NCBI RefSeq assembly: GCF_000384135.1
Contig: NZ_KB913028.1
Location: 957,351-1,021,350, forward strand
DNA: 64,000 nucleotides
Reading direction: 5' to 3'
Source: Succinispira mobilis DSM 6222
GTDB lineage: Bacteria; Bacillota; Negativicutes; Acidaminococcales; Succinispiraceae
Positions 31,278-40,555 of this stretch are shown in pieces (position 1 is the stretch's first letter; the number at the start of each line of letters is the position of its first letter). The notes beneath the pieces are model-generated. The model was not told the origin of the DNA and did not search any database. It worked only from the letters and a program-made list of their open reading frames with translations. The translations under genes were made by a program, and so were the position numbers.

Positions 31278-32819
31278 TTAAATATGTGGCCCGAATTTAG
31301 TCAATTCAGGATTATTGGTTGCATATTTTTGGAAATTTTTGTGAAACATATTAGCTAAATTTTTGGCAGTTTCCAAATAAGCTTCTTTATTTGCCCAAGT
31401 ATTTTCTGGATTTAGTATCTCAGATTTAACGCCAGGACAAGATGTTGGAATTTGCAAATTAAAAACATTATGGTTTTCATAATTAACACTATCTAAAGCG
31501 CCTGATAGTGCGGCAGAAACAATACTGCGAGTATCAGCAATACTAATTCTTTTGCCAGTACCATATTTTCCACCTTGCCAGCCAGTATTTATTAGATATA
31601 CACTAGTTTGATGTTTGTTGATTTTATCTTTTAATAGATTTGCATAAGTTATAGGGTGTAAAGGTAAGAATGGTGAACCAAAACATGCTGAGAAAGTAGC
31701 TTGTGGTTCGGTAATACCACGTTCAGTACCAGCAAGTTTACTAGTATAGCCTGACATAAAATAATACATAGCTTGTTCAGGAGATAATTTAGCTACCGGC
31801 GGTAATACACCAAAGGCATCTGCAGTCAAAAACACAACCGTTGTAGGGATGTTTCCAATCCCAGGATAAATACTGTTAGGAATAGAGTGCACAGAATAAG
31901 CTGCGCGTGTATTTTCAGTTAGTTCATCAGAATCGAAATCGATATGACGATTTTCATCTAAAACAACATTTTCTACAATTGTACCAAACTTTATTGCATC
32001 CCAAATTTGTGGTTCATTTTCTTTTGAGAGATTGATGCATTTAGCGTAACAACCACCTTCAATATTGAAAATTCCATCATCTGTCCAGGCATGTTCATCA
32101 TCACCAATCAAATTTCTGTTTGGATCTGCGGATAAAGTTGTTTTTCCTGTGCCTGAAAGACCAAAAAATAGTGCTACATCACCCTTTTTACCTTGGTTTG
32201 CTGAGCAATGCATGGAAAGAATATTTTGTTTTGGTAAAAGGTAATTGATCACAGAAAAAATTGATTTTTTCATTTCCCCAGCATAATAAGTACCGCCAAT
32301 AATAACAATTTTTTTGGCAAAATTAATTACTACAAATGCTTCGGAATTAGTTCCATCTTGTTCAGGAATCGCTTTGCAACCAGGTGCAACTAAAACAGTG
32401 AAACCTTCTTTGTCAATGCTAGGCCAATTGGTATCGTGCTTACGTAAAAACAATTGTTGGACAAAAATATTTTGCCAAGCAAATTCGTTAACGAACTTTA
32501 CTGGCAGCGTATGCTTTTGATCGGCACCAGCATAGCCTTCAAAAATGAAAATATCTTCACCCTTGTTTTGTAAATAAGCAGTAATTTTTTTGTAAAGTTT
32601 ATTGAAATTTTCTTCGGATATAGGGGCATTATTATCCCACCAAATTTCATGTTCGTTGCTAGCATCTTTTACAATAAACTTATCGTTAGGTGAACGACCA
32701 GTATATTTTCCGGTAGTTACACGCAACGCACCAGTAGATGTAAAAATTCCTTCGCCACGAGTGGTTGAGATTTCGTATAATTTGCTAATTGGTAAATTGA
32801 TATTCTTAGTATTGAACAA
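31278..32819 (-). CDS. pckA: Phosphoenolpyruvate carboxykinase (ATP)
   Basis: Interconverts oxaloacetate + ATP and PEP + CO2 + ADP; in fermenters often run toward C4 acids. The 513-residue ATP-dependent type shows the kinase-1a P-loop GLSGTGKTTLSADP, the RSPNDKF segment with GKYTGRSP near residue 40, the metal site IIGGTYYAGEMKKS, and LIGDDEHAW. A GGGGGC Shine-Dalgarno lies 6 nt before the ATG on the minus strand. Monocistronic; divergent from the HD-domain gene. Confidence 0.97.
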   Translation of the reverse strand: MFNTKNINLPISKLYEISTTRGEGIFTSTGALRVTTGKYTGRSPNDKFIVKDASNEHEIWWDNNAPISEENFNKLYKKITAYLQNKGEDIFIFEGYAGADQKHTLPVKFVNEFAWQNIFVQQLFLRKHDTNWPSIDKEGFTVLVAPGCKAIPEQDGTNSEAFVVINFAKKIVIIGGTYYAGEMKKSIFSVINYLLPKQNILSMHCSANQGKKGDVALFFGLSGTGKTTLSADPNRNLIGDDEHAWTDDGIFNIEGGCYAKCINLSKENEPQIWDAIKFGTIVENVVLDENRHIDFDSDELTENTRAAYSVHSIPNSIYPGIGNIPTTVVFLTADAFGVLPPVAKLSPEQAMYYFMSGYTSKLAGTERGITEPQATFSACFGSPFLPLHPITYANLLKDKINKHQTSVYLINTGWQGGKYGTGKRISIADTRSIVSAALSGALDSVNYENHNVFNLQIPTSCPGVKSEILNPENTWANKEAYLETAKNLANMFHKNFQKYATNNPELTKFGPHI

Positions 32820-33002
32820 AAGAAATGCCCCCTTCAGGTGTTAAGTATATTACATTATTCTTGGAAATAATGTATAAAGTATAACATATATATATCTATT
32901 AGTATACGTTTTTTAAATGTATTTCTTATGTATTTTGCTAAAAGAAATTACAAAGATTATAATAGATATCAAGAACATAAGTAAAAGATAGGCGGTGTTT
33001 AC

Positions 33003-34205
33003 ATGTATAATATAAAATTAGTAAAAATGATTTTTGATGCAGCAAATATTCAACGCTGGAATGATCATAATCGAACGCAATATTTTACGGAATTAGATAA
33101 GCAGGCCCATAAAATGATTATTGCATATGTGTTAGCGAAACATGAAGAAGATGCTGGATTGAATGTTAATTGGCAAAAAATTATTGAAGGGGGAATTTTT
33201 GAATTTTTGCATCGTATTATTTTGACTGATATTAAGCCGCCGGTTTTTCATCTCTTGCAAAAGGAATCGAAATTGCAGATGGATACCTGGGTTTTAGAAC
33301 AGCTAGAACCATTAATAAAAGATATACCTTATGGGTTTAAGGACAAATTTGCACAATATCTGGCAGCTGGGACTAAAGATGTTTTTGAAAAGAAAATTTT
33401 GCAAGCAAGTCACTATTTAGCAACAAAATGGGAGTTTAAATTTATCTATAATCTAAATACAGCTTTATATGGAATTGAAGAAACTAAAAAAGCTATAGAT
33501 TTGGAAATAGAAGAATACTATGATTTAAAAAGTGTGCAGAAGTTAGTCCTTTATAAAAAAGAATATGATTTTATTGATTTAGTTGGACAATTGCGTTTTC
33601 AAAAACGCTGGGCACAAACTCCTAGAATTCCTGAAACCTCTGTTTTAGGTCACATGCTTATTGTGGCTATATTAAGTTATTTTTTCTCTCTAGAGTTGCA
33701 AGTATGTGACAAAAGATTACGGAATAATTTTTATGCAGGCTTATTTCATGATTTGCCCGAAGTTTTGACACGGGATATTATATCTCCCGTAAAAAGATCT
33801 ATAGAAGGTTTAGATTTATTAATTAAAAATATCGAAGAAAAATATATGCAAGAGAAGATATATAATTTATTGCCAGTAAATTGGCATAGTGAAATAAAGT
33901 ATTATACTGAAAATGAATTTAAAAATAAAATAATTAATAATAGCGGTGAAATTGAATATTTAAGCGTTGAGATGTTGGCACAGTATAATAAAAATATTTA
34001 CAATCCGCTAGACGGGGAAATGCTGAAATTTTGCGACAATTTATCGGCGTTGTTAGAAGTTTTAGTGTCGCGTCAGCATGGTGTAACTTCCCAAAAACTT
34101 GAAGATGCGATAGACACAATTAGCAGGCAGTATACAAATCGCAAAATTGAGCATGTGAACTTACAGGAATTAATTGAAAATTTTACTATTGAACTAAAAA
34201 ACTAA
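33003..34205 (+). CDS. HD-domain phosphohydrolase (YfbR-like)
   Basis: A 400-residue soluble protein. The HD metal site is visible: His in GHMLIVAIL (about residue 216), the HD pair in GLFHDLPE (about 253-254) and a later Asp in the C-terminal half. The arrangement resembles 5'-deoxynucleotidases of the YfbR type, but the protein is about twice as long, with an N-terminal half I do not recognise. Substrate unknown. GGCGGTG precedes ATG 33003. Its promoter must share the 180-bp gap with pckA. Confidence 0.75.
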   Translation: MYNIKLVKMIFDAANIQRWNDHNRTQYFTELDKQAHKMIIAYVLAKHEEDAGLNVNWQKIIEGGIFEFLHRIILTDIKPPVFHLLQKESKLQMDTWVLEQLEPLIKDIPYGFKDKFAQYLAAGTKDVFEKKILQASHYLATKWEFKFIYNLNTALYGIEETKKAIDLEIEEYYDLKSVQKLVLYKKEYDFIDLVGQLRFQKRWAQTPRIPETSVLGHMLIVAILSYFFSLELQVCDKRLRNNFYAGLFHDLPEVLTRDIISPVKRSIEGLDLLIKNIEEKYMQEKIYNLLPVNWHSEIKYYTENEFKNKIINNSGEIEYLSVEMLAQYNKNIYNPLDGEMLKFCDNLSALLEVLVSRQHGVTSQKLEDAIDTISRQYTNRKIEHVNLQELIENFTIELKN

Positions 34206-34224
34206 AAAAATAAAAAAACTATAT

Positions 34225-34293
34225 ACAAAATACAAAAACTGCTATATACTAAAAACAAGTAGAGATAAATTACACAATGTATACAATATTGTG
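34225..34293 (+). promoter_or_regulatory. Candidate operator region upstream of gdhA
   Basis: ACAAAATACA (34225-34234) and TGTATACA (34278-34285) match words just downstream of nifJ promoter P1. TGTATACA is inside a larger dyad with arms ACACAAT (34272-34278) and ATTGTGT (34287-34293). GTATAC-centred palindromes are typical of several GntR-type regulators, but the regulator here is unknown. Confidence 0.4.
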
Positions 34294-34399
34294 TTTTTGG
34301 TGGTTCCAAGCTATTAAAAGTGATTTATAGAAAGATAATGTGCTTGAGAGGCAAGGCCTCAAATATAAATAATAAAGGGTATTTTAAGGAGGAAATAAT

Positions 34400-35635
34400 A
34401 TGAGTATTTTTGAAATGGCGAAGATTCCTTTGCAAAAGGCAATCGAAAAAATGGATTTGGATGCTGGTGTTAAAAAATTAATGGAACAACCAGAAAGATC
34501 GATGGAAGTCAGTATTCCCGTTAAAATGGATGATGGCAGAACTGAGGTTTTCACTGGTTACCGTGCACAACATAGTACTGCTGTAGGTCCAGCTAAAGGT
34601 GGGATTCGTTTTCACCCAGATGTATGCTTAGATGAAGTTAAAACATTGAGTTTTTGGATGACTTGCAAATGTTCTGTAGTTGGATTGCCTTATGGTGGCG
34701 GTAAAGGTGGAATTACCGTAGATCCAAGTAAATTGTCCGAAGGTGAACTAGAAAGACTTTCGCGTGGTTATATTCAAAAAATTGCTGCTATTATTGGTGA
34801 AAAACTAGATGTGCCAGCACCAGATGTTAATACTAATGGTAAAATAATGGCTTGGATGGTAGATGAGTACGAAAAAATTGTTGGACATGCAGCACCGGGA
34901 GTTATTACAGGCAAACCTATTATTGTAGGTGGTTCATTAGGAAGGACTGAGGCTACAGGTCGTGGCGTAATGCTTTCAGTTCGTGAAGCTTGTAAAAAAC
35001 TAAATATTGATATTAAACAAGCGACTTGTGCAGTGCAAGGTTTTGGTAATGTGGGAAGTTGGGCTGCAAAACTTATTTATGATTTGGGCGCAAAAATTGT
35101 AGCAATAAGTGATGTACACGGGGCAATTTACTGTGAAGCTGGTTTAAATCCCTATGAAGCGGCCGAGTATCTGGCTAAACACAAAGTTTTAAGTGGCTAC
35201 CCAGGCTCGAAAGATATTAGCAATGCGGAACTATTAACTGCTGATGTTACTATTTTGGTTCCAGCGGCCTTAGAAATGCAAATTACTAAAGAGAATGCAG
35301 AACAAATAAAGGCAAAAATTATATCCGAAGGAGCGAATGGGCCGACAACTCCAGATGCAGATGATATTTTAGCAGCAAAAGGTGTTGTGATTATTCCGGA
35401 TATTTTAGCAAATGCTGGTGGGGTAACTGTTAGTTACTTTGAATGGGTACAAAATTTGAGTGGCTATTATTGGTCAGAAGAAGAAGTAAATGATCGTCAA
35501 GAAAAGTTATTAGTTAAAGCTTTTGAAGATGTTTACACAACGGCTAAACAGTATAATACGACTATGCGGATTGCTGCTTATATTGTGGCGTTAAGAAAAT
35601 TGAAAGATGCTATAAAAGCACGTGGTTGGTGCTAA
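34400..35635 (+). CDS. gdhA: Glutamate dehydrogenase
   Basis: Hexameric NAD(P)-linked enzyme interconverting glutamate and 2-oxoglutarate + NH4. The 411-residue protein has the catalytic PYGGGKGGI segment (Lys near residue 100), the GKGGITVDPSKLS stretch, PAPDVNT, a Rossmann motif GFGNVGSWAAK near 215 and the NAGGVTVSYFEWVQN segment of bacterial GDH. AAGGAGG precedes ATG 34400. It has its own leader with palindromic motifs and a strong terminator, so it is monocistronic. Confidence 0.97.
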   Translation: MSIFEMAKIPLQKAIEKMDLDAGVKKLMEQPERSMEVSIPVKMDDGRTEVFTGYRAQHSTAVGPAKGGIRFHPDVCLDEVKTLSFWMTCKCSVVGLPYGGGKGGITVDPSKLSEGELERLSRGYIQKIAAIIGEKLDVPAPDVNTNGKIMAWMVDEYEKIVGHAAPGVITGKPIIVGGSLGRTEATGRGVMLSVREACKKLNIDIKQATCAVQGFGNVGSWAAKLIYDLGAKIVAISDVHGAIYCEAGLNPYEAAEYLAKHKVLSGYPGSKDISNAELLTADVTILVPAALEMQITKENAEQIKAKIISEGANGPTTPDADDILAAKGVVIIPDILANAGGVTVSYFEWVQNLSGYYWSEEEVNDRQEKLLVKAFEDVYTTAKQYNTTMRIAAYIVALRKLKDAIKARGWC

Positions 35636-35640
35636 AAAAT

Positions 35641-35688
35641 AAAAAAACAGAACTTGGATTAAAGTTTTAATCCAAGTTCTGTTTTTTT
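35641..35688. terminator. Bidirectional terminator after gdhA
   Basis: ACAGAACTTGGATTAAA pairs with TTTAATCCAAGTTCTGT, flanked by A-runs on the left and T-runs on the right. Confidence 0.92.
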
Positions 35689-35693
35689 GTTTT

Positions 35694-36066
35694 TTAAACT
35701 AAAGAATTTAGCCAGTCAATTATTTCTTTATATACATTTTGTGCGAGCAGATTTGGTTGAGAACGATCAAAATCATGTTCCGCCAAATATAGTGTTAATA
35801 GCTTAGCATTAGGTAATTTTTTGCTTAATTGTTTTGATAATCGATAGGGAATATCAGGATCGAGCGTAGCACTTACTAAAAATGTTGGGGGCATATTTAA
35901 GAAAGATGCATTTGACAAAAAAGTGTCGCAATTATTATTAATGTTAAGATATTCCAATTAAGGAAGCGTCAATTACAGGCAATTTGTTGTAATGCTTACT
36001 TGGTGAACTAAAACTTGAATCGTCGAGACTGGCATATCCATACATACTAATTAAGGCTTGGGGAAT
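35694..36066 (-). pseudogene. Alpha/beta-hydrolase remnant (C-terminal part, frameshifted)
   Basis: Two overlapping minus-strand frames give one hydrolase. The first runs leftward from 36069 (IPQALISMYGYASLDDSS) to a stop at 35946-35944. The second (from about 35957) continues with MPPTFLVSATLDPDIP and AEHDFDRSQP, which carry the Asp and His of the catalytic triad of BD-FAE/esterase-type hydrolases. The nucleophile half is missing upstream, where the gene ends at the hairpin 36068-36102. So the gene is both truncated and frameshifted. Confidence 0.8.
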
Positions 36067-36067
36067 T

Positions 36068-36102
36068 AATCACTACCACCCGTTATACGGGTGGTAGTGA
36101 TT
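36068..36102. repeat. 15-bp perfect hairpin at a junction of two broken genes
   Basis: AATCACTACCACCCG (36068-36082), a 5-nt loop TTATA, and the exact inverse (36088-36102). It separates the truncated hydrolase from the truncated PucR gene. Its compact form resembles REP-like or IS200/IS605-end hairpins, but no transposase is nearby. It could be a scar of a mobile element. Confidence 0.85.
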
Positions 36103-36282
36103 GTTTAAATTTTGTAATGCAAAAAAACTGCTAAGTAAAACTTCGCCAGCTCTACCCCAGTTGGCTATATCAGTAGCTTCTAAGATATTAACACTTGTGA
36201 TTTCCTTGTAAGTACCATTTTTGCCGGCTATTAAACTGGCTTTATACATAGATTTCAAGCCGAGAATTTCTTGTACGGTCAT
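36073..36282 (-). pseudogene. PucR-family regulator, N-terminal fragment
   Basis: The first 60 residues match the PucR N-terminal domain: MTVQEILGL start, then NGTYKEITSVNILEATDIANWGR split by normal spacing, and GEVLLSSFFAL. The match stops where the hairpin begins, and the last residues (HYHPYNGW) are coded by hairpin DNA. The helix-turn-helix end is lost. PucR regulators control purine/ureide catabolism; the intact ureide genes lie 1.2 kb away, so this may be their former regulator (inference). Confidence 0.75.
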
Positions 36283-36413
36283 AAATCCTCCCGAGTTATC
36301 CTTAAAGGATAAAAAAAATGTGTATTTTATAAAAATATGCCAATGTTAATGAAAAATAACAATGATATAATAACACTTAGAATATTAACATAAGAAAATG
36401 GAGTTGGCAAATA

Positions 36414-37282
36414 ATGCAGAAGATTTTTATTTTTCCAAACTTCAAAAAAAGCAAGTAAAAAACATTTTAGAGAAGTTGCTCGAATTTTTTTCACGAGAAA
36501 AAATTAAAGTGGTTTTACCTGATAGTTGAGCAAGCTTTTATAATACTCTTGCTTTTAGTACGGAAAAACAACAAGGGTTTCAAAATGTTAGATTGGCTAT
36601 TGCTTTAGGTGGTGATGGTACAATTTTACATTTATTAAAAGAGATTGGGCAATATGAAATTCCAATTTGTGGTATTAATATGGGGCAAGTTGGTTTTTTA
36701 GCGGAATTGAAAATTTCAGATTTGGACGATGTTTTAATTAGACTTTGTCAGTCAAAATATCTTATTGAACAAAGAAAAATGCTTAAACTTGAAGTGTGGA
36801 AGTCTGGAAAAGTGTGTTGGGTTGCTCATGCTCTAAATGATATTGTTTTAGCACGTAATCAAAATTCTCAAATGTTGAGAGTCAATGTTGCGTTTAGTAG
36901 TAGCGAGCAGATAAAGTATCCCGTAGATGGTTTGATATTTTCTACAGCTACTGGTTCTACAGCATATTCTCTTTCTGCGGGAGGTCCAATTGTACATCCT
37001 AATTTAGAAGCAACGGTAATAACACCTATTTGTGCTTATGCTATGTACACTAAACCTTTGGTAATTAGTACAAAAGAAAATCTTTTAGTGCAACTGGCTA
37101 ATAATAGTGGAAGTGGAAGTTTGAGTACTGATGGGATATCTTTAGGGAAAATTAATCGCCAATATACTTTGAAAATAGTAGAGAGTGAATATCAAGCACG
37201 GTTTATTAGATTTAATGAAGCAAACTATTATCCGACTTGGCAAGAACGCTTGCGACGCGGTGAAGCTAGTACTAATTTTTAA
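36414..37282 (+). pseudogene. nadK: NAD kinase with 5' frameshift and nonsense codon
   Basis: The C-terminal 229 codons from 36593 are intact NAD kinase: GGDGT, GINMGQVGFLAEL, ALNDIVLAR, DGLIFSTATGSTAYSLSAGGP and STDGI motifs. Upstream, ATG 36414 (after GGAG at 36400) starts MQKIFIFPNFKK, typical for the family, but the frame breaks at an A7 run (36444-36450); one extra A would restore it. In the restored frame a TGA at 36527-36529 interrupts again (VVLPDS-stop-ASFYN). A truncated protein from TTG 36593 would lack about 60 N-terminal residues. NAD kinase is normally essential, so a second copy or sequencing check is needed. Confidence 0.82.
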
Positions 37283-37305
37283 AACTGATTTTTATCCAAA
37301 TAGTA

Positions 37306-37325
37306 TAAAAAACAATTGTTTTTTA
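37306..37325. repeat. AT-rich 20-bp palindrome
   Basis: TAAAAAACAATTGTTTTTTA is fully self-complementary, between the broken nadK and allE. It could be a weak terminator for nadK or an operator. A TATAAT at 37367-37372 lies downstream as a possible allE -10. Confidence 0.5.
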
Positions 37326-37458
37326 TGATTTTATGCCAATGACAAGGCAAAAATTGAATGCTAAAATATAATCAAATTGTGATTTAACAGAATTTTTACA
37401 TAAGTAAAAAAAACAACAATATTTTAGTAAGGTTGTTGTTAACGAAAGGATGAAGAAA

Positions 37459-38244
37459 ATGAGTTACCTTAATAATGTTATTGGATATCGTAAAGATTTA
37501 TTGAGCAATCGGTCAATTGTTAAAAGAGGAAATTATGCAGTTCTTGAACCAGATGGACTTGTGAAAAATGTTATTTATGGTTTTGAAAATTGTGATATTA
37601 CAATTTTAGCTTCGCCTAAACTTGGGGCTAGTTTTGTAGATTATTTAGTGAACATTAACCCTGAAGGAAAAAATGAAATAGGTTTTGGCTATGAAGGGGT
37701 AGAAACTTTATTTTATTTACTAGAAGGTAGTTTAGTAATTGAAGTTGCGGGGAAGAAACAAGAATTGGTAACGGGAGGGTATGTATATTGCCCGCCTGGG
37801 GTGAAATTATATTTTTGGAATAAGAGCGAGAAACCAGCTAAAGCTTTTATGTATAAGCGTAATTATTGTAAACTGGAAAATTTAGAACCTTATGTAGTGG
37901 TTGGTAACACTGAAAACTTAGAATGGGTTGAATACGAAGGCATGCAAGATGTTTTAATTAAAGATTTTTTACCGAAAGATTTAGCGTTTGATTGTAATTT
38001 TCATATTTTGAGTTTTAAACCAGGCGCATCACATGGTTATTTGGAAACGCATGTGCAGGAGCATGGAGCATATTGTTTAAGTGGACAAGGTATGTATAAT
38101 CTTGATAATGAGTGGATTCCAGTTAAAAAAGGTGATTATATTTTTATGGGCGCGTATTGTCTTCAAGCTTGTTATGCAGTAGGTCGCGAAGAAAATTTTG
38201 CCTACGTATATTCTAAAGATTGCAATCGGGATGCGGAACTTTAA
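37459..38244 (+). CDS. allE: (S)-ureidoglycine aminohydrolase
   Basis: Releases ammonia from (S)-ureidoglycine to form (S)-ureidoglycolate in allantoin catabolism. The bicupin protein of 261 residues closely follows the E. coli AllE (YlbA) pattern: SYLNNVIGYRKDLL start, PKLGASFVDYLV, and the metal site Glu196, His198, His202, Gln236, whose spacing (+2, +6, +40) equals that of the plant Mn enzyme. ATG 37450 overlaps the AAAGG Shine-Dalgarno; ATG 37459 gives a normal 10-nt spacing and the expected N-terminus. First gene of the ureide cluster. Confidence 0.96.
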   Translation: MSYLNNVIGYRKDLLSNRSIVKRGNYAVLEPDGLVKNVIYGFENCDITILASPKLGASFVDYLVNINPEGKNEIGFGYEGVETLFYLLEGSLVIEVAGKKQELVTGGYVYCPPGVKLYFWNKSEKPAKAFMYKRNYCKLENLEPYVVVGNTENLEWVEYEGMQDVLIKDFLPKDLAFDCNFHILSFKPGASHGYLETHVQEHGAYCLSGQGMYNLDNEWIPVKKGDYIFMGAYCLQACYAVGREENFAYVYSKDCNRDAEL

Positions 38245-38293
38245 TTAACAAATATAATTAGCAGATAGAGATAGAGATAGAAGGAGAAAGAAG

Positions 38294-39235
38294 ATGAGCG
38301 AACAATTAGTAATAGCGTTAGGTGGTAATGCCCTAGGAAGTACTCCAACAGAACAGAAACAAGCGGTGCTAGAAGCGGCAAAGCATATAGCTAAGCTGGT
38401 TAAAGAAGGATATAAAATTGTAATTGTGCATGGCAATGGACCGCAAGTAGGCATGATAAATCTAGCCTTTGAGTTAGCGGGCAAAGAAAATAAAAATATA
38501 TCAATTATGCCTTTTGCAGAGTGCTGTGCGATGAGTCAAGGTTATATTGGGTTTCATCTGCAAAATGCGTTGCAGAATACTTTTTATGAAAATGGCTTAA
38601 GTACACATGTGTCGACGGCAATAACCCAGGTTATTGTGGAACGTGAAGATCAAGCCTTTCAAAACTTAACTAAACCTGTGGGCATATTTTATACAGAAGC
38701 TGAGGCGGCACTAATTAGCAAAGAATTAGGCTATACTTTTGTAGAAGATTCAGGGCGAGGATATCGGCGGGTGGTAGCTTCGCCTGAGCCAGTAGATATC
38801 AAAGAGAAAGGTACAATTCGTTGTTTAATGGAAAATGGGGATGTAGTTGTAGCTTGCGGCGGCGGCGGAATCCCGGTATATCGTGAAAACGGTCTAATGC
38901 ACAGCATCGATGCGGTTGTCGACAAAGATAAGGCAGCCGCTAAGTTAGCAGAGGTTATTAATGCCGATACTTTTATTGTTTTAACAGCTGTGCCCAAAGT
39001 AGCAATTAATTTTGGGACACCACAACAAAAATGGTTAGAAACTATTTCTATTGCGGAAGCAAAACAATATATGTTAGAAGGGCATTTCGCACCCGGTTCG
39101 ATGTTGCCAAAGGTGGAAGCAGCAGTTAAATTTGCGGCAAGTCGACCAGGCAGAAAAGCAATTATTACTTCTTTGGAGATGGCTTATGAAGGAGTAACTG
39201 GAAAAAATGGAACAATAATTACTCAAGATATATGA
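38294..39235 (+). CDS. arcC: Carbamate kinase
   Basis: Makes ATP from carbamoyl phosphate and ADP, releasing carbamate (NH3 + CO2). The 313-residue amino-acid-kinase-fold enzyme has ALGGNAL at the start, HGNGPQVG near residue 55, the VACGGGGIPV segment and DKDKAAAKLA. In ureide fermentation the carbamoyl phosphate comes from oxalurate or ureidoglycolate cleavage. GGAGAAAG precedes ATG. Three copies of AGATAG (38263-38280) lie directly upstream of the Shine-Dalgarno. The gap to allE is 49 bp. Confidence 0.96.
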   Translation: MSEQLVIALGGNALGSTPTEQKQAVLEAAKHIAKLVKEGYKIVIVHGNGPQVGMINLAFELAGKENKNISIMPFAECCAMSQGYIGFHLQNALQNTFYENGLSTHVSTAITQVIVEREDQAFQNLTKPVGIFYTEAEAALISKELGYTFVEDSGRGYRRVVASPEPVDIKEKGTIRCLMENGDVVVACGGGGIPVYRENGLMHSIDAVVDKDKAAAKLAEVINADTFIVLTAVPKVAINFGTPQQKWLETISIAEAKQYMLEGHFAPGSMLPKVEAAVKFAASRPGRKAIITSLEMAYEGVTGKNGTIITQDI

Positions 39236-39250
39236 GTGTTAGAATGAATA

Positions 39251-39259
39251 TGCTATAAT
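39251..39259 (+). promoter_or_regulatory. Possible extended -10 promoter before the aminotransferase gene
   Basis: TGCTATAAT is a consensus extended -10. No good -35 is seen (the arcC end lies there). An internal promoter inside the cluster is possible. Confidence 0.4.
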
Positions 39260-39295
39260 CCTGTATAGTATCAAATTTTAGAGAGGAGTGCGAAG

Positions 39296-40528
39296 ATGTA
39301 TAAAGAGTTAAATGTATCTTTAAGAACTATTATGACCCCAGGTCCGGTAGAAGCTGAACCGCGAGTGTTAAAAGCAATGACTACCGCGATATTAGGGCAG
39401 TTTGACCCAGAATTTACAAATATCATGAATAACACGATGGAGATGCTCCGCGAAGTATTTCAAACAAAAAATAAGTGGGCGTTTCCAATAGATGGGACAT
39501 CTCGTGCTGGCTTAGAAGCTGTTTTAGCAAGTGTTATCGAACCAGGTGATGTAGTTTTAGTACCAATATATGGTCGATTTGGACATTTATTGGTAGAAAT
39601 TGCCCAAAGATATGGAGCAAAAGTAGTTACATTAGAAACTGATTGGGGACAGGTTTTTAGTTCGCAGACAGTAGTAAAGGCTATTAAGGAGGTAAAACCT
39701 AAAATAGTCGCTATGGTGCATGGCGAAACTTCTACGGCTTGTATGCAGCCGCTTGCAGAAATTGGCAAAGTATGTCGGCAGCAAGATTCGCTCTTCATTG
39801 TTGATGCTGTAGCTACTTTAGGTGGGGCGATGCTTAAAGTTGATGAATGGTTTATAGATGCCTGTATAGCCGGAACACAAAAATGTTTATCAGTACCTGC
39901 GGGGATGGCGCCAATTACTTTTAATGAGCGCGTAGAAAAAATAATTTTGCAACGCAAAAGAGTTGAGCAAGGTCTGGCTGATACTACAGCTGAGAAGCAG
40001 GATCTAGGCTGTTATATTCGAACTAATTATTTTGATTTAAGTCAATTGATGGATTATTGGAGCCCAGTGCGCTTAAATCATCATACGGAAGCGACGACTA
40101 TGTTATATGGCTTATATGAAGGGTTGCGCTTGGTTTTAGCAGAGGGACTGGAGGCAAGATTTGCCCGCCATAAAAAACATGAACAAGCATTAATAGCAGG
40201 TTTAGAGGCTATGGGTTTAGAAATTTATGGTGATAAAGAATGTAAAATGCCTGTGGTTACAGCGATAAAAATTCCTGAACATGTTGATGGAGAAGCTGTA
40301 AGAGCAATGCTACTTAATGATTTTGAAATCGAAATTGCCAGCTCCTTTGGGCCACTTAAGGGGAAAATTTGGCGAATTGGAACTATGGGTTATAGTTGCA
40401 GAAAGAAAAATATTTTACATGTTTTAGCGGCCTTAGAGGCAGTATTAATCAGACAAAAGGCCAAAATAACAATTGGTGAAGCCGTGCAAGCAGCATTAAA
40501 TAAGTATCAACAATTAGAAAATCAATAA
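39296..40528 (+). CDS. pucG: PucG-type (S)-ureidoglycine-glyoxylate / alanine-glyoxylate aminotransferase
   Basis: A class V PLP aminotransferase of 410 residues. Family features: TPGPVEAEPRVL at the N-terminus, the PIDGTSRAGLEA loop, HGETSTACMQP, the Asp in FIVDAVATLGG and the PLP Lys in GTQKCLSVPAGM. In Bacillus the homologue PucG transfers the amino group of ureidoglycine to glyoxylate, giving oxalurate and glycine. Next to allE and carbamate kinase this is more likely than a plain serine or alanine aminotransferase. Gap of 60 bp from arcC; GAGAGGAG precedes ATG. Confidence 0.88.
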   Translation: MYKELNVSLRTIMTPGPVEAEPRVLKAMTTAILGQFDPEFTNIMNNTMEMLREVFQTKNKWAFPIDGTSRAGLEAVLASVIEPGDVVLVPIYGRFGHLLVEIAQRYGAKVVTLETDWGQVFSSQTVVKAIKEVKPKIVAMVHGETSTACMQPLAEIGKVCRQQDSLFIVDAVATLGGAMLKVDEWFIDACIAGTQKCLSVPAGMAPITFNERVEKIILQRKRVEQGLADTTAEKQDLGCYIRTNYFDLSQLMDYWSPVRLNHHTEATTMLYGLYEGLRLVLAEGLEARFARHKKHEQALIAGLEAMGLEIYGDKECKMPVVTAIKIPEHVDGEAVRAMLLNDFEIEIASSFGPLKGKIWRIGTMGYSCRKKNILHVLAALEAVLIRQKAKITIGEAVQAALNKYQQLENQ

Positions 40529-40555
40529 CAATAAATTTTCTGAAGGAGTACTGAT

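Noticed and set aside
36527-36529. TGA in nadK read as selenocysteine
   Set aside because: No SECIS-like hairpin follows, NAD kinase has no Sec position there, and a separate frameshift lies upstream; decay explains both.
38263-38280. Three AGATAG repeats before arcC as a phase-variation tract
   Set aside because: Only three copies, and they lie upstream of the Shine-Dalgarno, so copy changes would not alter frame or SD spacing.
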